64,000 bases of DNA from Arenibaculum pallidiluteum (lineage in GTDB: Bacteria > Pseudomonadota > Alphaproteobacteria > Azospirillales > Azospirillaceae): contig NZ_JAFIQU010000017.1 of NCBI RefSeq assembly GCF_017355985.1, forward strand, positions 81,108 to 145,107, given 5' to 3'. The position numbers and the translations under genes are program-made. Positions within the stretch are counted from its first letter, which is position 1; each line of letters begins with the position of its first letter. Below, in pieces: positions 56,285 to 64,000 of this stretch. Below the pieces are notes generated by a model. The model saw only the letters and a list, made by a program, of their open reading frames with translations, was not told the origin of the DNA and ran no database searches.

Positions 56285-57097
56285 TCAGCGCGACGGCTCG
56301 ACCGGGGCCGCGGGGACGAGGGTGGCCGCGAGGCTGAGGGGTGCGGCCTGCTCCAGCGCCGCGCGCATGGCGGCCTCGTCCTCGAATCGGCCGCGCAGGC
56401 GGCGCCCCTCGCAGACGAGCTCCACGCGCCCGGCGGCGAAGGGCCAGGGGTCGACGGTCAGCTCGGCCGGCTCGCCGCGGGGGGAGCGGATCCGCAACTC
56501 CTCCCGGCGGCCGCTGTCGCAGGGCACGTCGGGGATCCGCGCCTCACCGCGGATGCCCCAGCAGATCACCAGCGACATGCGGTCGACCGCGGCGATGAGC
56601 AGCCGGTTGCGCTCCAGCGCCTCGGGCGTGAGCTCGGCGGCATAGCGCGGGTTTCCCGCCAGCGCCGCGATGCAGTCGCGCTGGAAGCGGTGCTGCCCGT
56701 CGAGGAAGCGGCGCACCAGCGCGGCATCCTCCGGCGCGGCCTTCTCGAAGTCGAAATAGGCCCCGTAGATCGTGTCCGCGTGCAGCGAGACCAGCAGCGC
56801 GGGATAGCGTCCGAAGGCCAGCGCCCGCCCCACGCCTTCGCCCCAGATGGCGATGTGACGCTCGGGGCCGAGTTCCTGGAAGGCATGGGGAAGGCCCGTC
56901 CCGGGGTTCAGGGTCGGCGATGCTTCCCAGCCCAGCCAGCCGATATCGTGCAGCTCTGCCCCGAGGCAGGTCTCCTCGCGCGGCGCGGGCGCGGGGAAGG
57001 TCCCGTTTCCCCAGGCGCGCAGCATCTGGCCCGACAGCCAGGCATGGCTCGGCTGCGGAATGGCGATCACCCCGTCGCCGTCCCTGCGAAACAGCAT
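56285..57097 (-). CDS. DUF3891-family protein
   Basis: A 270-residue protein of an uncharacterised family. Characteristic phrases are IAIPQPSHAWLSGQMLRAWG, LGAELHDIGWLGWEASPTLN, LVSLHADTIYG and VDRMSLVICWG. The conserved His-Asp in ELHDIGW and the His after SL suggest an HD-type metal site, so it may be a hydrolase, but no activity is known. It begins 7 nt after the DUF3008 gene, forming a two-gene unit. Confidence 0.83.
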   Translation of the reverse strand: MLFRRDGDGVIAIPQPSHAWLSGQMLRAWGNGTFPAPAPREETCLGAELHDIGWLGWEASPTLNPGTGLPHAFQELGPERHIAIWGEGVGRALAFGRYPALLVSLHADTIYGAYFDFEKAAPEDAALVRRFLDGQHRFQRDCIAALAGNPRYAAELTPEALERNRLLIAAVDRMSLVICWGIRGEARIPDVPCDSGRREELRIRSPRGEPAELTVDPWPFAAGRVELVCEGRRLRGRFEDEAAMRAALEQAAPLSLAATLVPAAPVEPSR

Positions 57098-57104
57098 TGG
57101 GCGC

Positions 57105-57293
57105 CTAGTCCTTCGCGCGGGCCGGCAGGTCCTTGCGCCGGGTCGCCGCCATGTCGTGCAGTTCCTTCTCGCTCATGGACCGCGCCATCTCCTTGGAAGC
57201 GCCGCGCAGGCTCGACTTCGGCTTCTCCCCCCGCTTCGCGGCGAGCGCCGCGCCCGCGGCCATCTGCTGCCGCTTCGATTCCGCCTTGGACAT
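57105..57293 (-). CDS. DUF3008-family small protein
   Basis: A 62-residue basic protein: SKAESKRQQMAAGAALAAKR, then SSLRGASKEMARSMSEKELH, which is the conserved DUF3008 pattern. Relatives are small, lysine-rich, probably nucleic-acid-associated proteins of unknown role. I chose the ATG at 57293 with GGTGGAG upstream because it gives the family's usual length. Confidence 0.8.
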   Translation of the reverse strand: MSKAESKRQQMAAGAALAAKRGEKPKSSLRGASKEMARSMSEKELHDMAATRRKDLPARAKD

Positions 57294-57386
57294 CGCGATC
57301 TCCACCCTTGCCGGGACACCTTCCTCCAACAGCACCAGGCAGTCCGGGTTCACGGGGCGGAGATGGGAGCGCGGTTCGGACGCGGA

Positions 57387-58484
57387 TCAGGCACGCGCCC
57401 GAGTATCCGCAAGGGAGCGATTGATGACGCCGGCGTAGCGCTTGTCGGGGTACCAGGGCATTTCACCGATGCCGTGGAAGCCGGGGATCGATTCCATATG
57501 ACGGACCATGCGCGCCCTCATGTCCTGGTCCGGGAGCGGTCCGCGCAGAGCGCCTGCGTTCTCGGCCGCGTGCTGCGGGTTCGAGGTCGAGGGCAGGACA
57601 CACGTCACGTTCGGGTTGCCCAGAATCCATTTGAGGAAGAACTGCGACCAGGTCGTGGCGCCGATATCGGCTGCGAAATCGGGCAGCGGCAGTCCTTCGA
57701 CGACCTTGTGCAAGCGGGCCTTTTCAAGCGGCATGTTGACGAGAACCGCTATGCCGCGATCGGCCGCGGCGCGCAGGACGCGCTGCTCGGCTCCACGATT
57801 GTAGATCGAATAGTTGACCTGGACGAAGTCCAGGACGTCCCGTTCCACCCAACTCGCGAGAACGTCGTGATAGGCATTGTCGTGATGCGTTACGCCCAGG
57901 TATTTGATCCGGCCCTCCTTCTTCCAGGCCCGGAGAGTCGGCACGACGGCATCGACGTTCACGAGACTGTGGCACTGCAGCAGGTCGATACGCTCGCGCC
58001 AGAGCCGGTTCTGTGATTGTTCGAGGCTTCGACGGGCATGGCTTTCGTCCGCCAGGAACTCGCCGGTCGACCAGATCTTGTTCGCGACAAAGATCTGGTC
58101 GTTGATACCCAATGATGTGACGAAGTCGCCGACCGTACTCTCCGCCGTACCGTAGAGAGGCGAAGTATCGATGACGCGGGCACCAGCCTCCCAGTAGGTC
58201 CGGATGACATCCCGCAGGTGAGTGCGAGGCTGTCCGGGGACAATGTCGAAGGTCATGAAGGTGCCCAGCCCGACAGCCGGGATCATCTCGCCGGTGCGCG
58301 GGATGGCCCGCATGGCGAGGCCATTGCTTCCCGCCTGCGAGGGCGCGCTCTGCTGCGCCCTCGCAATCCTCGCCCCCGGGACCGACGATGCCGGTATGGC
58401 CAGCAGTGCGCCGGTCCCCGCGGCGGCTCGAATGAACTCACGCCGGCCGAGGCTGACCGCTCTCGTAGTCGACAGGTCTGGCAT
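57387..58484 (-). CDS. Tat-exported aldo/keto reductase
   Basis: A 365-residue protein. The N-terminus has a twin-arginine-type signal (SLGRREFIRAAAGTGALLAI, cleaved after about residue 43). The mature part is an aldo/keto reductase: AVGLGTFMTFDI, ARVIDTSPLYGTAESTVGDF (catalytic Asp, Tyr), FVANKIW (Lys), LLQCHSL (His), and the NADPH-end motif VTCVLPSTSNPQHAAENAGA. Export with a folded cofactor explains the Tat route. The substrate is unknown. Confidence 0.87.
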   Translation of the reverse strand: MPDLSTTRAVSLGRREFIRAAAGTGALLAIPASSVPGARIARAQQSAPSQAGSNGLAMRAIPRTGEMIPAVGLGTFMTFDIVPGQPRTHLRDVIRTYWEAGARVIDTSPLYGTAESTVGDFVTSLGINDQIFVANKIWSTGEFLADESHARRSLEQSQNRLWRERIDLLQCHSLVNVDAVVPTLRAWKKEGRIKYLGVTHHDNAYHDVLASWVERDVLDFVQVNYSIYNRGAEQRVLRAAADRGIAVLVNMPLEKARLHKVVEGLPLPDFAADIGATTWSQFFLKWILGNPNVTCVLPSTSNPQHAAENAGALRGPLPDQDMRARMVRHMESIPGFHGIGEMPWYPDKRYAGVINRSLADTRARA

Positions 58485-58682
58485 GGGTCATGTCCTCCCG
58501 GATGGATGAACTCGGCATCTGATGCGCCGCTCTCCTTCATCCTGACGACCGCTGCGCCGCGGCTTGTGCGAAAAGGCACATGCCGATGCCGCGCTCTGAC
58601 CTGAACTCGATCCCATTGGCGGCAGCCGGTTTGGACCGACCGGCGGGTCGCTCCGCGGATCAACCGGCGGTTGGGGGTGACC

Positions 58683-58994
58683 ATGGACAAGCTCAGGATT
58701 CTCTACGGCATCGCCTCCATGCTGGTTTCGGAGATCACTAAGGCCTGCGGCGGCGGCCGCTACCATCGAGCGCAGCAGGGATCGCCCGCCGCCGGGATCG
58801 CGATCTCGGCGGAACAGCCCTTCCTGCATCGGGAAATCCGCTCCCGGCAGGCGCCTGGCGGCTTCGATTTCCTGGCACCCTTGCGACGGACGCTCCGGGA
58901 CCGTTCAAGCAGTCTGCACAGGCACATCCTGCCAATTCTGCTCTGCTGGGCCGCGGTCTGTGCCGCCGGCCTGGTTCTCGATACGCTGTTCTGA
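58683..58994 (+). CDS. possible small membrane protein
   Basis: A 103-residue open frame with GGGGG upstream of the ATG and a C-terminal hydrophobic helix (HILPILLCWAAVCAAGLVLD). No family is recognised. The long arginine-rich middle is typical of spurious GC-rich frames, so it may not be real. Confidence 0.3.
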   Translation: MDKLRILYGIASMLVSEITKACGGGRYHRAQQGSPAAGIAISAEQPFLHREIRSRQAPGGFDFLAPLRRTLRDRSSSLHRHILPILLCWAAVCAAGLVLDTLF

Positions 58995-59254
58995 ATTGCG
59001 TCTTTGACCACGATGTCCGGAACTCCGGGCTCGCGCTCCACCGCGGCGAAGAGATGCGTCGGGCGTCTCCTCGGCACGGGTCTCGTCGGGAGGGAACGTC
59101 ACGGCCGCGTCGGCCCCAGCACGCAAACCCATCCGGGGGCGAGGCCAGGACTGTCAGCGGGTCCGGTCGGGCGATAGGCGACCTGCACCTTCGTCCTCCG
59201 GCGAAGGTGGGAGACCGGAAAATAAGGTCGCGGCCGGATCTTCGGAGACCCGTC

Positions 59255-59317
59255 GCAGGTTGACGACCGTCGTGATGCCGATCGCCGCCGACGGCATCGC
59301 GACGGTCGTCAACCTGC
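59255..59317. repeat. 26-bp inverted repeat with 11-nt loop
   Basis: Left arm 59255-59280 and right arm 59292-59317 are complementary at 25 of 26 positions (one T:G-type mismatch). It starts GCAGGTTGACGACC and lies 51 bp before the VKOR-like gene's ATG. There is no T-run, so it is not a normal terminator. Confidence 0.85.
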
Positions 59318-59367
59318 AGCGCTCCTCAGGCCGGGGAGCTTCCGATCCGCATCGAGGACTGTCCGTG

Positions 59368-59964
59368 ATGAAACCCAGGACCCTGCCGCCCGAACAGCTC
59401 TCCCGCGAGCTCCGTCTCGGCCGCAGCGGCGATCTCGCCCGCCGCCGGTGGATCGTCGGCCTGTCCTTCGCCGGCGCCACGGCCGGCATGATCGTCGGCC
59501 TCTATCAGATGGGCATCCTCCGGCGCCTGCCGAGCCTGCCCGTGGGACCGTTCGATGCGTCGCGGGTCGATGCCTCAGCTTACGCCTACAAGCGCATGCA
59601 GACGCCCGATGCGATGATGATGCTGGTCACGTATGGCATCACGGCCGTGCTCGCGGGGGCCGGCGGCATCCACCGTGCGCGCGACATGCCATGGCTGCCG
59701 CTGGCACTGGCCGCCAAGACCATCTACGACAGCGCGAACACGTTGAAGCTCGGACGCGAGGAATGGGCCGAGAACCGGGCGCTCTGCGACTACTGCCAGG
59801 CGGCAACGCTGGCATCCCTCGCCTCGGCCGTCCTGGCGCTGCCCGAGGCGGCGAGGGCCCTGGAAGGACTCCGCGCGCCGCGCGCCGCCAAGGCCCGCGT
59901 GACGGCTCGCGTCCGAGCCCGCCCCGGGGCTCGCCCGCCGGCCGAGCCCGCCCTGGCGCCGTAG
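59368..59964 (+). CDS. vitamin K epoxide reductase (VKOR)-like membrane protein
   Basis: A 198-residue protein with four hydrophobic segments (about 27-50, 82-102, 107-122, 138-160). The redox motif CDYC is in ENRALCDYCQAATLASLASA, at the start of the last helix as in VKOR-family proteins. The second, shuttle Cys pair of full VKORs is absent. It may oxidise or reduce thiols or quinones in the membrane. The ATG at 59368 follows GAGGA. It ends 20 bp from a convergent gene. Confidence 0.7.
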   Translation: MKPRTLPPEQLSRELRLGRSGDLARRRWIVGLSFAGATAGMIVGLYQMGILRRLPSLPVGPFDASRVDASAYAYKRMQTPDAMMMLVTYGITAVLAGAGGIHRARDMPWLPLALAAKTIYDSANTLKLGREEWAENRALCDYCQAATLASLASAVLALPEAARALEGLRAPRAAKARVTARVRARPGARPPAEPALAP

Positions 59965-59983
59965 GTCTCCCCCGGCGCCCCGC

Positions 59984-60862
59984 CTACCAGGCGAAGCGCG
60001 GAACGGCGGCGTGGGGCCGGTGGCCGGACGCCGCGACCATGGCGCGCAGCCGGCCGATCTCCGGATGCTCGCCCCAGGCGGTTCCGAGCTCCTCGCGGTG
60101 GATGCCGCCCGTCACCAGCGCGCCGTCGATGCCGGCCGCGTTCGCGCCCGCGATGTCGGTGCGCAGGCTATCGCCCACCGCCAGGATACGCCCGCGGTCG
60201 GGCAGGCCCAGGAGGCGCAGGCAGCGCGCATAGACCGGCGCGTGGGGCTTGCCGTGATAGGCCACGCGCCCGCCCAGCGTCTCGTAGTGGCGGGCGAGCT
60301 CGCCCGCGCAGATCACGAGCGTGTCGCCGGAATAGACCACGAGGTCCGGGTTCGCGCAGACCATGGGCAGGCCGAGGCCGGCGCAGCGCGCCAGCAGCGG
60401 CGCATAGTCGTCCAGCGCCTCGTCGAAGTCGTCGATGCCGGTGTTCAGCACGAATTCGGCGTCCTCGGGCGCATCGACCCTCACCAGGTCCAGCCCCTCG
60501 TAGACGTCGGCGTCGCGCGGCGGGCCCACATGCAGGAAGCGCCGGCCGAGATCCCGGTGGAAGGCGTCGTCGCGATCGCGCAGCGCGTCGTGGGCGGCCT
60601 CGCCCGAGGTCATCAGGTGGTCGTAGTGCCCGGCCCCGATCCCCATGGCCGAGAGCTTCTCCACGACGCCCGCGGTGCGGCGCGGCGCGTTGGACAGCAG
60701 GCAGACGCGCTTGCCGGCGGCGCGCAGCCGGTCCAGGCAGTCGAGAACGCCGGGATAGGGCTGGCTCCCGTCGTGCAGCACGCCCCAGAGATCCAGGATG
60801 AAGCCGTCGTAACGGTCGGCGAGCGCGGCCATGCCGGGCAGCAGAAGCAGGTCTTGTGTCAT
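59984..60862 (-). CDS. HAD-superfamily phosphatase, TIGR01459 type
   Basis: A 292-residue HAD hydrolase of subclass IIA. Motif I is FILDLWGVLHDG, motif II is LLSNAPRR, the Lys motif is YHGKPHAPVY, and the final Asp motif is AVGDSLRTDIAGANAAG. This alphaproteobacterial family is often annotated as a sugar phosphatase, substrate unknown. It is downstream of the EAL and pyrD genes on the same strand, with a 23-bp gap. Confidence 0.9.
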   Translation of the reverse strand: MTQDLLLLPGMAALADRYDGFILDLWGVLHDGSQPYPGVLDCLDRLRAAGKRVCLLSNAPRRTAGVVEKLSAMGIGAGHYDHLMTSGEAAHDALRDRDDAFHRDLGRRFLHVGPPRDADVYEGLDLVRVDAPEDAEFVLNTGIDDFDEALDDYAPLLARCAGLGLPMVCANPDLVVYSGDTLVICAGELARHYETLGGRVAYHGKPHAPVYARCLRLLGLPDRGRILAVGDSLRTDIAGANAAGIDGALVTGGIHREELGTAWGEHPEIGRLRAMVAASGHRPHAAVPRFAW

Positions 60863-60885
60863 GTCTGGGATCTGGTTCCGGAATA

Positions 60886-62325
60886 TCAGGTCAGCGGCTT
60901 GGGCTCGCCGAACAGCGGGCCCTGGCCGAGGTCGAGGCGGAGGTCCAGCAGCTCGACGAGCTGCTGCTCGGTCTCGATGCCGGAGATCACGAGGTCCACG
61001 GCGTTGCGGTCGAGCTCGTGCTTCAGCGCCAGGGCCGAATCGATGCCGCCCAGCGGACCGATGGGATCCAGCAGCATGGGCGCGTCCAGGATCAGGAAGC
61101 GCACGTGCCGGCGCGTCAGGTCGGGCGCGTCGAAGTCGAGATGCAGGGCCGAATCCATGGCGAAGCGGAAGCCCATGCGGGCAAGCTCCTCCCGCGCCGG
61201 CAGGCTCGGGCTCTCGTCGTCCAGCAGTTCGGACTGCGGCAGCACGAAGGTCAGCCGCGCGGCCAGCGTCTGGTTGTGCTCCATGAATTGCATGAATTGG
61301 TCGAGGAAGGCGGGCTCCGCCAGGGCGTCCGGCGAGATCGCGCACAGGACCCCCTGCGGCGTGCCCCGGCGCTCGGCCTCGCGGGCGAGCTGGATGGCCC
61401 GGAACAGCAGCAGATTGTCGATGAAGGCGACCATGCTCTCGCGCACGGCGACCGGCTGGTAGAGCTCGGGCCCGACCAGCGATCCGTCGGACAGCCGCAG
61501 GCGCGGGAACACGGCGGAATAGCGGTGCCGGCGCTGGGGCAGCGCCATGACGGGCTGGACCATGGCCTCGATCCGCTCGCCCGCCAGGGTCGCGCGCACG
61601 GCCTCGGTCACGGCGGCCTCCCGCGCCGCCTGCGCGGCGGCGCCCCGCTCCGCGGCGCGATCCGGAAACAGGCCCGCGGGCTCGGTACCCGCGCCGTCCG
61701 CCGGCAGTTCCACCACCGGCTCCGCGCGCGGCGGCGGCTCGGGCGGGCGCGGACGCAGGCGGCCCAGCACGTCCTTCAGCGAGCGCAACTCGGCCAGCAC
61801 GCTGGCCCGCTCGGCGGCCCGCGTCGCCGCACCGGCGGCCTCGGCGGCTCCGGCCCCGGCGGCATCGACCATGGCCGGCTCGGCCGCGGCGGGCCTCGGC
61901 TGCCGGGGCGGGGCCGCCGAGGCCGATGCGGACGCCGCCGCGGGCGCGGGTCCGGCCGCGGCGCCCGGCGCAGGCGAGGACGCGGCCGCCCTCTCCGGCG
62001 TCGCGGGACGGGCCGGCCGCGCCTGGCGTGGTGCGGCCGGCGCCCCGCCGCGCAGGCCGCGCAGCTCGTCCTGGAGCTGGTCGAGCCCGGATGCGACCTC
62101 CTCGTCGGCGCTGCGCAACCGCGCGAGCCAGCGCGCCACGGCCTTGTCGCGCTGGCTGCGCGCCGCGACCTCGTGGATCAGCGCGCCGAACAGGAAGACC
62201 ACCGCACCCGCCAGGGCTGCCGTCAGCCGGTCGAGGCCCGGCGTCCCCATCCGCAGCATCAGCGCGACCGCGATGGCGGCTACCGTGTATCCCAACGCAA
62301 AGATTAGATGCGCGAGGCTTGGCAC
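60886..62325 (-). CDS. membrane-anchored, catalytically dead EAL-domain protein
   Basis: A 479-residue protein with two N-terminal membrane helices (4-24, 35-55), a coiled-coil/Ala-Pro-rich linker (60-240) and a C-terminal EAL-like domain (250-475). Every catalytic motif is altered. The EAL itself reads SAV (RYSAVFPRLRL), the Asn of the NxS motif is lost (LCAISPDAL), DDFG reads MDSA, the catalytic Lys strand is FLILD, and the E of AEGVE is lost (VISGIETEQQ). The late QGPLFGEP motif remains. It probably binds c-di-GMP or a protein, or plays a structural role, rather than being a phosphodiesterase. It starts 3 nt after the pyrD stop. Confidence 0.85.
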   Translation of the reverse strand: MPSLAHLIFALGYTVAAIAVALMLRMGTPGLDRLTAALAGAVVFLFGALIHEVAARSQRDKAVARWLARLRSADEEVASGLDQLQDELRGLRGGAPAAPRQARPARPATPERAAASSPAPGAAAGPAPAAASASASAAPPRQPRPAAAEPAMVDAAGAGAAEAAGAATRAAERASVLAELRSLKDVLGRLRPRPPEPPPRAEPVVELPADGAGTEPAGLFPDRAAERGAAAQAAREAAVTEAVRATLAGERIEAMVQPVMALPQRRHRYSAVFPRLRLSDGSLVGPELYQPVAVRESMVAFIDNLLLFRAIQLAREAERRGTPQGVLCAISPDALAEPAFLDQFMQFMEHNQTLAARLTFVLPQSELLDDESPSLPAREELARMGFRFAMDSALHLDFDAPDLTRRHVRFLILDAPMLLDPIGPLGGIDSALALKHELDRNAVDLVISGIETEQQLVELLDLRLDLGQGPLFGEPKPLT

Positions 62326-62328
62326 CGG

Positions 62329-63438
62329 CTAGCCTCCCGAACCGGCGCGGGCGGCCCCGCGGCCGCCGGCCGCGGCATTCCGGTGATCGGCGCCGACCGC
62401 CTCGGCCAGCGTGGCGAAGCCGTCGGCCTCCAGCCGCTCCAGCAGCCGCAGGGCGATCCGGCGCACCAGGCCGGGCCCCTGGTAGACCAGGGCCGTGTAG
62501 AGCTGGACCAGCGAGGCGCCCGCACGGATCTTGGCATAGGCGTCGTCGCCCGAGGCGATCCCGCCCACGCCCAGCAGCGGCAGGCGCCCACCGGTCAGCC
62601 GCCACATGCCGGCCAGCACGGCGGTGGCGGGACCCATCAGCGGCCGCCCGGAAAGCCCCCCGGCCTGGGCCGCAATCTCGGGCGGCAGCCCCGCCGGCCG
62701 TGCCAGGGTGGTGTTGGAGACGACGATCCCGTCGATTCCTGCGGCGAGCGCGACCGCCGCGATGTCGGCCCGGTCCTCGTCCGTCAGGTCGGGCGCGATC
62801 TTCAGCAGCAGCGGCGGCGGGCGGTCGAGGCCGGCCGCCGCCCTGGCGGCCAGGCAGCGGCCCAGCAGGTCCTCGAGCGGCGCCCGGCCCTGTAGGGCGC
62901 GCAGCCCCGGGGTGTTCGGCGAGGAGACGTTGACCACGAGATAGTCGGCCAGCGGCGCGAGGCGCCGGATACCGAGCGCGTAGTCCTCGGCGGCCTCGGC
63001 GGTCTCCTTGTTCTTGCCGAGATTGGCGCCGACGATTCCGCCGCGCCCCCGCCGGGCCTCCATGCGCGCGGCCACCGCGTCCAGCCCCTCGTTGTTGAAG
63101 CCGTAGCGGTTGATCAGCGCCTGCTGCTCGGGCAGCCGAAAGACGCGCGGCCTCGGATTGCCGGGCTGGGGGCGTGGCGTGACCGAGCCGATCTCGACGA
63201 AGCCGAAGCCCTGGCGCAGCATGGCGTCGGGCACTTCGGCGTTCTTGTCGAAGCCGGCCGCGAGCCCCACCGGATTGGGAAAGTCGAGGCCCCAGAGGCG
63301 CATTCGGAGCCGTGGGTCCTCCATGGCGCGGGGCGCGGGCACGAGGCCGCTGCGCAGCATGGCGATGGTCGCGAGATGGGCGCGCTCGGGGTCGAGCGCC
63401 CGCAGGACCCGGCCGGCCAGGGGGAAGAGGTCGATCAC
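62329..63438 (-). CDS. pyrD: dihydroorotate dehydrogenase (quinone), class 2
   Basis: A 369-residue flavoenzyme of pyrimidine synthesis, using membrane quinones. Class-2 features are an N-terminal helical extension, NPVGLAAGFDKNAEVPDAML, FVEIGSVTPRPQPGNPRPRV, NRYGFNNEG, and the catalytic Ser in NVSSPNTPGL. FMN-binding segments are VVSNTTLARP and GVGGIASGDDAYAKIRAGAS. Its ATG overlaps the stop of the DUF952 gene (ATGA). Confidence 0.96.
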   Translation of the reverse strand: MIDLFPLAGRVLRALDPERAHLATIAMLRSGLVPAPRAMEDPRLRMRLWGLDFPNPVGLAAGFDKNAEVPDAMLRQGFGFVEIGSVTPRPQPGNPRPRVFRLPEQQALINRYGFNNEGLDAVAARMEARRGRGGIVGANLGKNKETAEAAEDYALGIRRLAPLADYLVVNVSSPNTPGLRALQGRAPLEDLLGRCLAARAAAGLDRPPPLLLKIAPDLTDEDRADIAAVALAAGIDGIVVSNTTLARPAGLPPEIAAQAGGLSGRPLMGPATAVLAGMWRLTGGRLPLLGVGGIASGDDAYAKIRAGASLVQLYTALVYQGPGLVRRIALRLLERLEADGFATLAEAVGADHRNAAAGGRGAARAGSGG

Positions 63439-63791
63439 GACCGCGGGCCGAGCGGCGGGAAGACGTGCCGACCGTCGGGCCCCAGCGGCAGCGGGTCAAC
63501 GGCCTGCACGGCCGAGACCGGCAGCGGCCCGTAGAGATGGGGGAAGAGCTGCCCGCCCCGCGCGGGTTCCCAGCGCAGAGCGGGGCCCAGGGCTGCGGCC
63601 TCCACCCTCAGCAGGACGAGGCCGTCCTGGCCGGCGCGGTGCTTGGCCGCGCTCTCCACAACCTGGGCCGCCGTCGAGAAATGGATGAAGCCGTCCGCGG
63701 CATCCTGGGACGAGCCGCGATAGCTGCCGGCGGCCTCCGCGGCGCGCCATTCCTCGGCGCGGCACATGTGGTAGATCAGCGGTTCGGTCAT
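63435..63791 (-). CDS. DUF952-family protein
   Basis: A 118-residue protein: LIYHMCRAEEWRAAEAAGSY, DAADGFIHFSTAAQVVESAA, and FPHLYGPLPVSAVQAVDPLP are the standard DUF952 motifs. Its fold is related to ADP-ribosyltransferase-like domains, but activity is unknown. It is translated together with pyrD (4-nt overlap) and is usual upstream of pyrD in alphaproteobacteria. Confidence 0.9.
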   Translation of the reverse strand: MTEPLIYHMCRAEEWRAAEAAGSYRGSSQDAADGFIHFSTAAQVVESAAKHRAGQDGLVLLRVEAAALGPALRWEPARGGQLFPHLYGPLPVSAVQAVDPLPLGPDGRHVFPPLGPRS

Positions 63792-63921
63792 GGCGCGACA
63801 CTAGTGCGAGACGGGGCCGGACGGAAGCCCGACCGAACTCTGGCCAACTCCAACTCTCGTCTTCATGGCTTGCCAGAACGCGAACGCGGGTCCGGCGGAC
63901 GGGCCCCTGGAGGTCCGATTA

Positions 63922-63936
63922 TTCTCATTCTGAGAA
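63922..63936. promoter_or_regulatory. inverted repeat upstream of the DUF952-pyrD operon
   Basis: TTCTCA-TTC-TGAGAA, a perfect 6-bp-arm palindrome in an AT-rich patch 131 bp before the DUF952 ATG. A candidate operator or part of a divergent promoter; its regulator is unknown. Confidence 0.3.
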
Positions 63937-64000
63937 AGTTAACATCCTGGCAACCCCAAAATGCGAGGAAATGCGAAGCACTCGCAGAAGAAAATTGCGC

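Larger units (their letters stand above)
58485..59367. other. long sparse region with one possible small gene and a hairpin
   Basis: 883 bp between the aldo/keto reductase and the VKOR-like gene. Apart from a possible small ORF (58683-58994) and a long inverted repeat (59255-59317), nothing is recognised. Codon positions outside the ORF show no clear coding signal. Confidence 0.4.

Noticed and set aside
59984..63499. A single 1171-residue minus-strand protein
   Set aside because: Its last 290 residues are the HAD phosphatase in frame, but the upstream part is an out-of-frame reading of the EAL and pyrD genes. The ATG at 60862 gives the normal family length.

Overview
The window is a high-GC, gene-dense chromosomal segment from an alphaproteobacterium, most likely Rhodospirillales or a similar free-living or soil lineage. 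Lineage clues are an Irr-type iron box, OlsB (ornithine lipid synthesis), the TIGR01459-type HAD phosphatase, TRAP and Liv transporter clusters, and uniformly GC-rich codon use. Only one block, about 40.0-46.8 kb, has visibly lower GC and different codon use. No tRNA, rRNA or CRISPR array was seen.

Layout. 1-2.3 kb: a methyl-accepting chemotaxis protein cut by the window edge, then a small S24/UmuD-like protein without the catalytic residues. 3.4-11.9 kb: a LuxR regulator, a metallo-beta-lactamase-fold protein, a TRAP transporter (DctQ, DctM, DctP) and a FAD oxidoreductase. This cassette lies between a decayed partial copy and the intact copy of an FMN alpha-hydroxyacid dehydrogenase gene. 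10.8-17.5 kb: an iron-acquisition operon (TonB receptor, PKHD hydroxylase, Sel1 protein, hydroxyacid dehydrogenase) with an Irr-like box, and beside it a LysR-HTH/glycosyltransferase-3 fusion. 17.8-23.9 kb: an L-fucose-type sugar operon (aldo/keto reductase, FucU mutarotase, ABC transporter, lactonase). It is followed by a GNAT-AAC(3) acetyltransferase fusion, a TPR protein, an SH3 protein and a VOC protein.

28.8-39.0 kb: a ten-gene operon read on the minus strand. It runs from a molybdenum hydroxylase large subunit through a DapA-like aldolase, 3-hydroxyanthranilate dioxygenase and LivKHMGF to a kynurenine-formamidase-like hydrolase and aspartate dehydrogenase. A divergent LysR gene sits upstream. 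Together they look like uptake and degradation of an amino-aromatic or N-heteroaromatic acid.

40.0-46.8 kb: a lower-GC island with the most novel content. Three co-oriented genes encode a GAF-GAF-PAS protein with a degenerate histidine-kinase core, a pseudo-receiver-CHAT caspase-like protease, and an unrecognised 427-residue protein. The island carries a dead IS630 transposase at one end and is bounded by a perfect 21-bp direct repeat. Joining the repeats rebuilds a clean LysR C-terminus, so the island appears to have entered the 3' end of the lysR gene. I infer a protease-based signalling or immune module, but its function is unknown.

47-64 kb: OlsB, an ABC exporter, a GFA-family protein, a LysR/HbpS divergent pair with a perfect operator, a serine beta-lactamase-like hydrolase, a broken response regulator, a RoxA-like di-haem cytochrome, DUF3891 and DUF3008 proteins, a Tat-exported aldo/keto reductase, a VKOR-like membrane protein, a HAD phosphatase, a catalytically dead EAL protein, PyrD and a DUF952 protein. 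Many operons use overlapping stop/start codons, and several convergent genes share hairpin terminators.
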